A stretch of DNA of 64,000 bases from contig MLAK01000660.1 in assembly GCA_001839685.1 (NCBI GenBank), positions 87,305 through 151,304 on the forward strand, written 5' to 3'. Positions 40,946 to 50,125 of the stretch are shown piece after piece. Below the pieces are notes generated by a model that saw only the letters and a program-made list of their open reading frames with translations, was not told the origin of the DNA and searched no databases. A program made the position numbers and the translations under genes. Every line of letters starts with the position of its first letter. Positions within the stretch are counted from its first letter, which is position 1. The stretch is from Tritrichomonas foetus (taxonomy: Eukaryota > Parabasalia > Tritrichomonadida > Tritrichomonadidae).

Positions 40946-43466
40946 ATGGAATTAGAGGGAATATCACAGTTTAGCAAAGATATTGAAATCCTCAAAAATC
41001 TTCAAAGGAAAATGATTACAATACTTTCGTTTGATGAATCTACGTCAAATCAAATCCCCGAACTTTTTCATCTTTTTGAAAAAATCTCTATTTCTAAATG
41101 TTTTTCCATTTATGAAGCATTCCTTCACATTTTTGTTCATCTTTCAATTTATTTCAATTTCCAAGAAATAGATGAAGAAATCATTTCAAAAAGGCAAGAA
41201 ATCTTTTTTACTATTTTAAAGGAATTAATATTGAAGCATTCATTGACAACTTCATTTCATCAATTAACATTATTTTACATTTTTAAATTAAACAAGCATT
41301 TCTTACTTTTCCTTTGTCACGAAGGAGTTTTGGATATTTCATTTCTGACTAAAAAAATATCCCAATATGAAAATAAAAATCTCTTTCTTTTTTTTATTCC
41401 AGAAATCAAAAAATGGAATTCCAAAAAGTATGAAAAACTAAAGAACCAGTTTAAATTAACTGATGAAGATATTAATAAGTTTTATAATCAATCAGAGGGT
41501 GAAAAAGAAGAAGAAAATGAATTTGGAATTCGAAGAAAAATTCATTCAGAAGAAGAAATCGCAAAAATTATACAATCTGATGATATTAATCATTTCATCG
41601 ATTTTGTTTCAAAAGTAGACAATTTTGATCTTAATTCAAAAATTCAGCCATCATTTTTCGAAAATAATCCAGATATAAACGTTGAAGAAGAAGGAATTAG
41701 TCTTCTTGAATATTCGATGGCATTTGGTTCAATTAATATTTTTCGCTATCTTTGGTTAAACAAGGTTGAATATTCAACAGAATCAATGAAATATTGTATT
41801 ATTGGAAATAACTATGAAATTATTCGTATTTTTGAAGAAGAAATAAAAATTTTATTTGACAAAAATTGTTATTTTACATGTATTGAATATTATCATCCAG
41901 AGATAGTAGAATATTTTTCAAATTTTAATCTTTCGGAAGAAATGAACGATTTACCACTTTCATCAATCATTGAAATATTTAATCAAACTACTAATATTGA
42001 AATACTTGGTGAAATTTTTAAAAACAAAGACATTTCTCAAATTTCTCAAATTGAAAAGCATCGATATTTTTCATTACCAAAACGTCTTACTATGACTTTT
42101 GATATCAATACAATTTTTGCTGGTATTTTGAATCTTCCTCGATTTTATTTTTTCTACTGTTTTCTTTTTCAACAGCCAAATCTAGATATTAATACGAAAG
42201 ATATATTTATATTACTTTTATTAATCATTCTTTTCTTTCTTTACAAAGGAATTTTTAATCAATATTCACGAAACATTACTTCATACAGCATGTTGTGATG
42301 GTATTTATGAAATTATTGAGCTCTTATTGAAACAAACAAATATTGATATTAATTCGAAAAATGATATTTTACTATTTAAATTCATAATTAATTTCGATTT
42401 TTCAATTGGAATTTCTGATTGGTCTTCATTTGACATCACTTTATATAGCATGTCTTAATGAATACTATGAAATTGTTTAACTTTTGTTAAAACAAACCAA
42501 TATTGATCTGAATCCCAAAGATGATGCTTTTATTTTTCAATTCATTGTTATTTTTGGTTTCTCAAATGGAATTTTTGATTGATTTTTAAGAAAAACCATT
42601 TTATATAGCATGTTTACATGGTCGTTATGAAATTGTTGAACTTTTGTTGAAACAACCAAATATTGATATTAATTCACAGAATGATATTTTCAATTTTTTC
42701 ATTCATTATTTTTTTCGATATTTCAAATGGAATTTTCAGCTAATTTTCATTGGTCATCAATTTATATGGCATGCTCTCAAGGCCATTATGAAATCGTTGA
42801 ACTTTTGCTGAAACAAACAAATATTGATGTAAATCCACAAGATGATATTTTTATTTTGCATTTATAATTATTTTTTATTTTTCAGATGAAATCTTTGATT
42901 GGTTTTTACGAAACACCACTCTATAAAGCATGCTCCAAAGGCCATTATGAAATCGTTGAACTTTTATTGAAACAAAAGAATATTGATATTAATTTGCAAA
43001 ATACCATTTTTACTTTCCAATTCATTATTATTTTCTATTTTTCAATTGGAATTTTTAACTGTTTTTTAAGAAACACCACTTCATGAAGCATGCTCCAAAG
43101 GCCATTATGAAATTGTTGAACTTTTGCTGAAACAAACAAATATTGATGTAAATCCACAAGATGATATTTTTATTTTGCATTTATAATTATTTTTTATTTT
43201 TCAGATGAAATCTTTGATTGGTTTTTAAGAAACACCATATGATATTGCAGTATCAAAAGAATATTTTAACATAAGTGAACTGTTGCAATGTGTGTCACAA
43301 AACAACAAGGACACATGAAATCAAATTTACTAAAACAAGAGATAAATCATTTAAAAAAGATACTAAATCTAACTCATTTTTTATATATGATTCTACACTT
43401 TTTTCATCTATTAATTCTTTTAACACAGTATCTGATTTTTCAGAAGAAGATAAATGTGCTATTTAA
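40946..43466 (+). CDS. Ankyrin-repeat protein gene with regularly spaced inserts
   Basis: The first 419 codons (40946-42202) are open and encode the helical N-terminus common to trichomonad ankyrin proteins ('EGISQFSKDIEILKNLQRKM', 'FSIYEAFLHIFVHLSIYFNF'), then degenerate ankyrin units. From 42203 the ankyrin code is cut by seven T-rich inserts of 66-68 nt at the same position of each unit, between '..IDIN.xD/N' and '(E/W)TPLY'. Each coding unit is exactly 93 nt, for example 'ETPLYKACSKGHYEIVELLL'. Six of seven units have no internal stop; the unit at 42430 has TAA where Glu is expected. After the last unit the frame appears to shift near 43310 and end at 43466 with a plausible hydrophilic tail. 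The gene is either spliced in an unfamiliar way or is decaying. The ATG was chosen over an in-frame GTG at 40913. Confidence 0.65.
42203..43228 (+). repeat. 160-bp modular array: about 67-nt insert plus 93-nt ankyrin unit
   Basis: Inserts: 42203-42269 (67), 42363-42429 (67), 42523-42589 (67), 42683-42750 (68), 42844-42909 (66), 43003-43069 (67), 43163-43228 (66). Coding units: 42270-42362, 42430-42522, 42590-42682, 42751-42843, 42910-43002, 43070-43162, all 93 nt. Most inserts begin GATATTTT or similar, have a central TTTCAAWTGGAATTTT, and a YTRAY-like TTGATTG or TTAACTG about 10 nt before the end. The inserts at 42844 and 43163 are almost identical, showing recent duplication of the whole module. 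Confidence 0.9.
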
Positions 43467-43878
43467 TGATATCATTTTTCTCCAAATATCTCACTTCACC
43501 ACTTTTGCCCCTCAGCACTTTTTTATCTTTCAAAGTGACCGTTTTTGTCTCTCAGCGGCGCATAATGTTGTTCTTTTTTAATTTGTCGTTATTTATATAG
43601 CTTATGCTCATGATTTTTTCAAACAATTATTTCGACGAAAGATTCGTCAAGAAAATTTTCCGGAATGATAATTGGTCGGATTATTTAGGAAAAACGTGTA
43701 TTATTCAAAAAGTAAATCAATCTTTTCAAAATTGTGGAGATATCGTAAAGATAAAATGTCATTTGACCTATGCCGAAATAATTTGGTTAAACGTCTTTCA
43801 AAAATTTAAATGATTATTTAATAAATTAAATAGAAAAATTTTCCAATAAATTTACTTCATTTTTTCCTTTATTTTTCG
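43467..43878. other. Spacer with an uncertain short frame
   Basis: 412 bp. A 69-codon ATG frame at 43604-43813 ('MLMIFSNNYFDERFVKKIFR...') has mixed composition and could be a gene fragment; nothing identifies it. TCATTT at 43857 is the likely initiator of the next gene. Confidence 0.4.
43857..43862 (+). promoter_or_regulatory. Initiator of the ubiquitin-like gene
   Basis: CTTCATTTTTTCC fits the trichomonad initiator; start A at 43859 gives a 20-nt leader. Confidence 0.55.
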
Positions 43879-44514
43879 ATGCAATTAAATCTAAGGTACA
43901 ACAGTTCAACACATCCAATTAATCTTCCACCCGATGCTAATGTAGCAGTTTTACAAGAGGCAATCCTCAATTTACTCAGCATTCCAATCGAAGCCCAAAA
44001 AATCATTTTCAGAGGAAAGCCACTTACTCAGACCAACCAAGAACTTTCTTCTTTCAAAATTTCGAATGGTGCTAAGCTTCTACTCTTAGCATCTCAACCG
44101 CCGTCATCGAATTCAAAACATTTAAGTCCTCAGAAAAATGTCCATTTTAATGGATTTCCGCAGTTTAATCAATTACCCGAACTAGATCAAGAAATTTTAG
44201 CGGCAGGACCACCCGAAGGCACAATGAAAAATTATATTGCTGAAGTGACTGTTTTTCCAAAGACACCTTTCGTTGTAAAAACTAGCAAAGGCGTTGCAAA
44301 GATGCAAATAGAAACAGAAGCTTTGTTCTTCCAATATGATGATGGAGGCTACGATAGAATTTTCTATAGTGATGTGAAAAATTACAATTTTGCACAGCTA
44401 AAGAAAGATGACTATCTTCACTTGCGTCTCTCGATGCAGAATGAGAAGGAAATCATATATTTCTTGCCGTGCCAATACGCAGGCGCTTTCCAAAACTTGT
44501 TCAGGAGGTATTAA
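43879..44514 (+). CDS. Ubiquitin-like domain protein with a C-terminal beta-rich domain
   Basis: A 211-residue protein. Residues 1-72 read as a ubiquitin-like fold: a first strand 'MQLNLRYNSSTHPINLPPDA', a helix 'VAVLQEAILNLLSIPIEAQK', then 'IIFRGKPLTQTNQELSSFKI' and 'NGAKLLLLAS'. There is no C-terminal Gly-Gly after the fold, so it is an integral domain and not a modifier. A flexible linker to about 110 leads to a beta-rich module ('KNYIAEVTVFPKTPFVVKTS', 'KMQIETEALFFQYDDGGYDR', 'DYLHLRLSMQNEKEIIYFLP') ending in a helix, the pattern of a PH/GRAM-like domain. Such proteins often dock to the proteasome or to p97-type factors; that is inference. I do not know the orthologue. Confidence 0.75.
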   Translation: MQLNLRYNSSTHPINLPPDANVAVLQEAILNLLSIPIEAQKIIFRGKPLTQTNQELSSFKISNGAKLLLLASQPPSSNSKHLSPQKNVHFNGFPQFNQLPELDQEILAAGPPEGTMKNYIAEVTVFPKTPFVVKTSKGVAKMQIETEALFFQYDDGGYDRIFYSDVKNYNFAQLKKDDYLHLRLSMQNEKEIIYFLPCQYAGAFQNLFRRY

Positions 44515-44638
44515 TTAATTCATAAATTCTATCATGTCATAGTAAAATATATTCGAAATAGTTATTTTTAAAATTCTATAGTGACTCACTATTAGTAAAT
44601 TTTCAAAATTGATAATCTATTCATAATGAAAGTGTGAC

Positions 44639-44707
44639 CAGTATTACCGTGAACATTTAAGGTCAAATAAAAAGTCAAATTGACGAAAAGTGTTCACGGT
44701 AAAACTG
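44639..44707. repeat. 69-bp inverted-repeat element (MITE-like or hairpin)
   Basis: CAGTATTACCGTGAACA at 44639-44655 is mirrored by TGTTCACGGTAAAACTG at 44691-44707, 16 of 17 pairs. An inner pair GTCAA/TTGAC extends the symmetry. CAG...CTG ends recall Tc1/mariner termini, but flanks are not TA. Confidence 0.75.
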
Positions 44708-45483
44708 TTTGTATATTTGTGGAGGACTTATTTCCAATAAGATATGCTTTTTGATAGAAAAATGGGTAAAAGTGATGTGTTTGTAGGTCCCTTCAACTCA
44801 TTCGGTCACTGGATGAGGCGCTGGAGCGTGAATTTGAAACCATTAGATTATTTCCACTTTTGGCCTCTATTTGACCTTTCACTTCACAATTACAAAAATA
44901 ATCGGAAATGTATTTCTGCCGATTTCAGCCCACTTTCGATTGGAATTAATTATCTGATCAGACAAAAACTGAAATGAATTTACTCTTGAGGAATATTGCT
45001 TTATTATCTCTGAATTATGAAATTCTCAAATTGTTATCCAAACGGTGTGAAAAGTCGTACGAATAACTTTTTGTCAATTTTTTGAATCTCTTTTCAATTT
45101 TCTGAGTATCACACGAGAATCAATTATATCATTTTCTATCTATCACGATTAGCTAATTTCTTCTTTGGGAATTGTTGAAATAATAGAGATTTATTCACAT
45201 CACTTCACATATTTAGCATTTTTCATATTGAATAAAAAATTCTATTGTCATTTATAATTTTATTCAAATGTAGTTTTTATACTTTTTGATAGATTCTCAA
45301 AATATGAAATAAACTATTCAAATGCATCAACAAGTATATCAAAAAGTTCTTGATTTCATTTATAAAATTCGATCAATTAAATATTTCACTATTTTCATAA
45401 ATTTGATTGCTATAAAATTTTCTCTAGAACTTTTTCAGTCCTCGCTTTTAAATTTATGCAAAAACAAAAAACTTTGAATTTTA

Positions 45484-45489
45484 TCATTA
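45484..45489 (+). promoter_or_regulatory. Initiator of the adenosine deaminase gene
   Basis: TCATTA with start A at 45486, 14 nt before the ATG, fits TCA(+1)Py(T/A). Confidence 0.55.
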
Positions 45490-45499
45490 ATTTTCTCGA

Positions 45500-47722
45500 A
45501 TGACAAGTAATAAACTTACCCTCGATATTATTCGACAACTTCCTAAGGCAGAACTTCACTGCCACCTTGATGGTTTTGTTCGCCCCCAAACAGTTCTCGA
45601 ACTTGCTGCTGAACAGAAAGTTAAATTGCCAACAACAGATCTCGAAGAATTGACAAACTTAATGACAGTTTCGCTTGATTGTCCAGACCTCCCAACATAT
45701 TTGCAATGCTTTGATATTGTCAATATCGTCATGCAGCAGCCATATGCTATCACAAGAATTTTCTTCGAAGCCTGCCAAGATGCTGCAGCTGATGGTATTT
45801 CTTACATTGAGCTTCGATTTGCTCCAGCTTTACACACGAAAAACGGACATTCATATTCGCAAATTCTCGAAGCCGCCATCGACGGTTGTGTTTTGGCTGA
45901 AGCACAACTTAACATCACCCCTCGCATTATTTGCTGTGCAATGAGACAAATGTCGCCGGAAATTAATTCAGAAATTGCTGAAATCTGCTGGAGGTATCGT
46001 CATCGGTATGTTGTTGGATTTGACCTTGCTGGACCTGAATTTGGATTTCCTCCACAAAAGCATGTTAAGGCCTTTCGCACAATCAGGCAAAAATCGTTAA
46101 GCGTTACAATTCATGCTGGTGAAGCGTTTGGTGCCGAATCAGTCAATCTTGCTCTTGCTTGCTCGGCTCAAAGAATAGGACATGGAACGAGAGTGGTTGA
46201 GGACGAGCGAGTTCTAAATGAAGTAATCGATAGAAGAATCCCACTTGAAATCTGCATGTCATCAAATGTTCAAACAAAAGCTGTGAAAACTCTCGACGAT
46301 CATCCAGTTAAGGCAATGTTCAATAAAGGTGTTCGTACATGTATCTGTACTGACAATCCAACTGTTTCAGGTGTTACTCTTTCTGGCGAATATTTAATTC
46401 TACAAGATAAATTCGATTTCACTATTCCAGAAATCATGAAAGTTATTGATTATGGCTTCCGTGCTGCTTTCGTTCCAGAAGGAATGATTAAGAGACTTCG
46501 TGTTGAAGCATTCGTAAAAGCAATGCATGTCCTTCAAGAAAATAACATTGATATTTCTGGAATTATTGAATGTTCTGATTATTATGCCAGACTTGGTTTA
46601 ACAGTTCCACCTAAATTCGTTCCACCTGTTCAAAATCCACCATTAACACTTGCACTTCTTCAAGAATTACCAAAATGCGATTTGGATTGCAGATTCCTTG
46701 GATCTGTTCCACTTCCACTCCTCTTCAAGTTCTATCAAGAACTTCCTGATGAAGAAAAATCTAAACTTCCCAAATTCACAACATTAGAAGATATGAATCA
46801 ATTTATTTTCAATGAAGATGAATCATTAATGCATACAAAGAGTAAAAATTTGGCTCTTGCACTTCTTCAAACTGAAGAAAATATTCGTGATGGTGTTAGA
46901 GGAATTCTTAATGATGCTTATGTTGATAAAGTTGTATATATGGAATTCACATGCTGTCCAATTATTCACACAAAACATTTAACAGCTGATCAATTTATTG
47001 AATGTGTACTTGATGAAATTCACAAATTTACTGAAGGAAAGAATATGGTAGTGAAAGTTGTTCTTAATTCTAATATTTCCAGACTTACTCCACTTCAAGT
47101 TCAAAGTGTTGCTGAATTATGTGTGAAATATCAAGGAAAAGGCGTTGTTGGATTTTCAACAACATCTGGAGAAATATCAGTTGATGATTTCCGCTATTAT
47201 GAAAGTACATTTAATTATCTACGTGAAAACTTCGTTCCAATTACTATTTTTGCAGGTGAAAACAACACAGATTCTGTAAATTGTGCTTTAGTTCGTGGTT
47301 TTGCACGACGAATTTCTGGTGGATTCAAGATTCCACAAAGTGAAAGCCTTTTGAATGATGTAACATCACATCATAATGCCATTCTTATTGGTGCATCATC
47401 CAGGAGAATGGAAAGGGCTGTTACAAACTGGCATAAATCACCAGCAAGATTCTTCTTTGACTTTGGTGTTCCAATCGCATTTTGTTCAATTCACCATACC
47501 TTTTATAACATGACAAGATCACAACAATTATTTGAACTTGCCCAACAATCTGGATTTGATGCATTGAATATCATTTCTATTATAGATAATTCATTCGCAT
47601 CAATGAACATGCACTACCAATTTGCTAATAAATACCAAGCAATGTTCCATGATGAATCTATTAAGATTCTCAAGCAAAATGGATACACTCGATTTATGAA
47701 TGCGACATTCTTTAAGGAATAA
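45500..47722 (+). CDS. Adenosine deaminase fused to a degenerate deaminase domain
   Basis: A 740-residue protein made of two adenosine-deaminase-type TIM barrels. Domain 1 (about 8-355) has every catalytic motif: 'ELHCHLDG' (zinc ligands His20 and His22), 'HAGE' (zinc ligand His205, catalytic Glu208), 'GHG' (His228) and 'TDNP' (zinc ligand Asp285). It should convert adenosine, and probably deoxyadenosine, to inosine, part of purine salvage on which trichomonads depend because they lack de novo synthesis. Domain 2 (about 380-725) aligns in order, but its motifs are lost: HCHLDG is DLDCRFLG (394-401), HAGE is FAGE (Phe584), GHG is SGG, and TDNP is replaced by a Cys-Ser-Ile-His-His segment. It cannot bind zinc in the usual way and is presumably structural or regulatory. 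No signal peptide, so it is cytosolic. Confidence 0.95.
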   Translation: MTSNKLTLDIIRQLPKAELHCHLDGFVRPQTVLELAAEQKVKLPTTDLEELTNLMTVSLDCPDLPTYLQCFDIVNIVMQQPYAITRIFFEACQDAAADGISYIELRFAPALHTKNGHSYSQILEAAIDGCVLAEAQLNITPRIICCAMRQMSPEINSEIAEICWRYRHRYVVGFDLAGPEFGFPPQKHVKAFRTIRQKSLSVTIHAGEAFGAESVNLALACSAQRIGHGTRVVEDERVLNEVIDRRIPLEICMSSNVQTKAVKTLDDHPVKAMFNKGVRTCICTDNPTVSGVTLSGEYLILQDKFDFTIPEIMKVIDYGFRAAFVPEGMIKRLRVEAFVKAMHVLQENNIDISGIIECSDYYARLGLTVPPKFVPPVQNPPLTLALLQELPKCDLDCRFLGSVPLPLLFKFYQELPDEEKSKLPKFTTLEDMNQFIFNEDESLMHTKSKNLALALLQTEENIRDGVRGILNDAYVDKVVYMEFTCCPIIHTKHLTADQFIECVLDEIHKFTEGKNMVVKVVLNSNISRLTPLQVQSVAELCVKYQGKGVVGFSTTSGEISVDDFRYYESTFNYLRENFVPITIFAGENNTDSVNCALVRGFARRISGGFKIPQSESLLNDVTSHHNAILIGASSRRMERAVTNWHKSPARFFFDFGVPIAFCSIHHTFYNMTRSQQLFELAQQSGFDALNIISIIDNSFASMNMHYQFANKYQAMFHDESIKILKQNGYTRFMNATFFKE

Positions 47723-47833
47723 ACATTAATAATTAGGAAATAATTACTTTTTACTGTTATTCATAAAATGTCATCTCTTCTTTTGTTCAAGAAGCATTCA
47801 AAAATAACTCAACTTCAGACACAAAAAAAAATT

Positions 47834-47965
47834 AAACGTTCATCAAATTAGATTATTCTTGGCATTTAGATAGTTGATATACTGAAAAACTTGATCGCCT
47901 GGAATTCAAACGTTCATCATTTGAGATTTTTCTTATCATTTCGAAGAATGAATTTTTGATGAACG
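47834..47965. repeat. Three AAACGTTCATCA-type motifs, two direct and one inverted
   Basis: AAACGTTCATCA at 47834-47845 and 47908-47919, and its inverted core TGATGAACG at 47957-47965. The two direct copies share about 35 bp of degenerate downstream similarity. A fourth exact copy is inside the transposon at 13813-13824. Confidence 0.6.
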
Positions 47966-50108
47966 AATTGTTTTCTTTTTCGATAAAATCTTACTTCCTT
48001 ACTGACAAAAAAGGAAGTAAAGTTGTTTGTTTGGACTTCACACGGATTTTTAAAATGAGCTTCGATCGTATTCGAAATGGATTTTTTCAAGTGGGATTTC
48101 CAGATTTGAAAAAGAATGTAGGGAACACATTCTATTCATTGAGGCGGTTTTCTTTACTGTCAGATTTTGATTTGAGCTTCCAGTCCAAATGTTTTTTTGT
48201 TGGATAAAATTCGGTGTACTATACAGTGTAAAGATCTTTGTGATAGTCAAATATGAAAGGTTTCGAATTTTCGGTGATGATTTTTCACATTTTGGGAAAT
48301 GCCCGTGAAAGTGATTAAAAATGATCATTTATTTGATGTTTTGGAATTCTATCAAAAAGACTGAATTCATTTCATGTATAAATACGATCAAAAATAAGTC
48401 CGTCTTGATTGTCATTTTCTGCAGCCATTGTTAGCCTATATAAGATGCATCACTCGAAAAAAAGTAAATGATATCATAATAATTCGGGAATATTGTTTAA
48501 AAATGAAGATATATAGGCAAAATAAATGTGAAAGAATAGAAAAATGTATTGAAAGAGATAATGAAATCAAATTTATTCAATTTTTTGAATTCATTCAATA
48601 ACATATCACATCACATGCATTGTCTCTGGAAATTTTTGAACAACTTTTTGAATGATATGTGATATGACGTTGTTTACCCCACTCACCTAAAAAGACAATA
48701 ATTTCGAGTACAACTGTCTGTTTAGTAGTGCACTCTGAACTACAAGAAAAGAAAAGAAAGAGAATCAAATTTACATAACTCATGTGACATGAAATATCAT
48801 CGAAGATATATCTTTTTTGATGATGAGATTTTTAACTCGAAGTTTTTGACGGTCATAACTTACTCATATTGATGGAATTTTTTAAGTTAAGGTTCTTCAC
48901 CCAAACACACTTTTTTCGAATTTTTTTTGTATTCAAGGAAATTATGAGGAATTGAGCTTTATCGTTCTTGGTCGGCAAAATTGAATTTTCTCAAATTGCG
49001 ATTTTTCAGTGATGTACCAACTTTTTTCTATAGACGATCATAGAAATTCAAAGGGAATAAAAGCTCTTTATTAGTTAACGTATTGAAACTAACACAAAAA
49101 TATAAATCAATACCCTTATGAAATATTGAGATCATAAGATTTTGTTCGTTTGAAAGGAGAAGATGATTTGTAAAAGTTTTTCAATGGAATAATATTTTTG
49201 AAGTATCTTTTTGGATAAATATTTATGATCTCGTTAGGATATACACTAGTTTCCAAATACAATTTTTGACAAAAGTTACTTTCGCTAATTTTCATATATT
49301 ATCTGTGAAAGATAGTGAAGTGAACTAATCAGCGCTGAACACTATGTCTTTGTATACATAGGAGATTCATTTCTATGTCTTGGATTATCTTTTTCTGTGA
49401 ATGATTAAATTGATATGCCCAGATTTCTGGAAATTTTGTCTTTAGCACCTTGCTCCATTGATACACTCTAGCCTGCTAGTCCGAAATTTTACCAAAAAAA
49501 AAAAAAATGTCATGAGTTTCGAAAGTATTGCTTTATTCATTGATGATGAGGTGAGGTGAATATAGGAGTTTTCAGTGTTTTTTTCTATAGTTTACGACTT
49601 CAAAACGTTGTCTGCAAAACGATGAGATATATTTGAAGGTGAATTTCATTTATGTGAATTCATTCAATAAATAATTGGCTTTCAAATTAGCAGGTGTTCT
49701 CAGAAAAAAGGATTCGTGAAATTCAATTTGATGTTAACAGATCCAAATTGAATTCTTTTCCCATAATTCAGAGAGTCCTTTTTCTCTAATTCAAAAAGAA
49801 TATTATATTTCAAACAAATTAATTATTTTGAAAAAACTATACATTCACAATTCATGTTGATAAATTTTTGAAATTAATCACTTCAGATGTGAAAACTATT
49901 GTAATCATCCAGAAACCCTTTAAACAAGTGGGTTATTTATTTTCTCGATATTTCCACCAAAAAGCGTGTTCATTGAAAAATCATCGCGATATTTTGAATT
50001 TATATTAATTTATATTATTTGAATTCATAGATTTCGATTTTTATCAAAGATTGGGAATATTGAATTCTATTGAATATTTGATAAAAGTATAGAAAGTTCA
50101 TAGTCATA

Positions 50109-50114
50109 TCATTT
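50109..50114 (+). promoter_or_regulatory. Initiator of the alanine dehydrogenase gene
   Basis: TCATTT in ATATCATTTTTCATC is a strong initiator match; start A at 50111 gives a 15-nt leader. Confidence 0.6.
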
Positions 50115-50125
50115 TTCATCAAAGA

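Larger units (their letters stand above)
44515..45499. other. Intergenic region with a small inverted-repeat element
   Basis: 985 bp. It holds the 69-bp inverted-repeat element at 44639-44707. A 77-codon ATG frame follows at 44744-44977 ('MLFDRKMGKSDVFVGPFNSF...') whose Trp/His/Pro content is better than random; it may be a small gene or fragment but is not recognisable. The rest is AT-rich. Confidence 0.45.
47723..50125. other. 2.4-kb region without a recognisable gene
   Basis: Begins with three copies of a CGTTCATCA motif (47834-47965). An 82-codon ATG frame at 47959-48207 overlaps a 92-codon minus frame at 48050-48328; neither has features and at most one can be real. The rest is AT-rich with a poly-A tract near 49495. 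The initiator for the next gene is at 50109. Confidence 0.45.

Noticed and set aside
42203..42298. True C-terminus of the ankyrin protein at the stop 42296-42298
   Set aside because: Clear ankyrin units continue downstream in other frames for another kilobase.
48050..48328. Minus-strand 92-codon gene
   Set aside because: Overlaps an equally long plus frame, no domain or promoter support; left as part of the spacer note.
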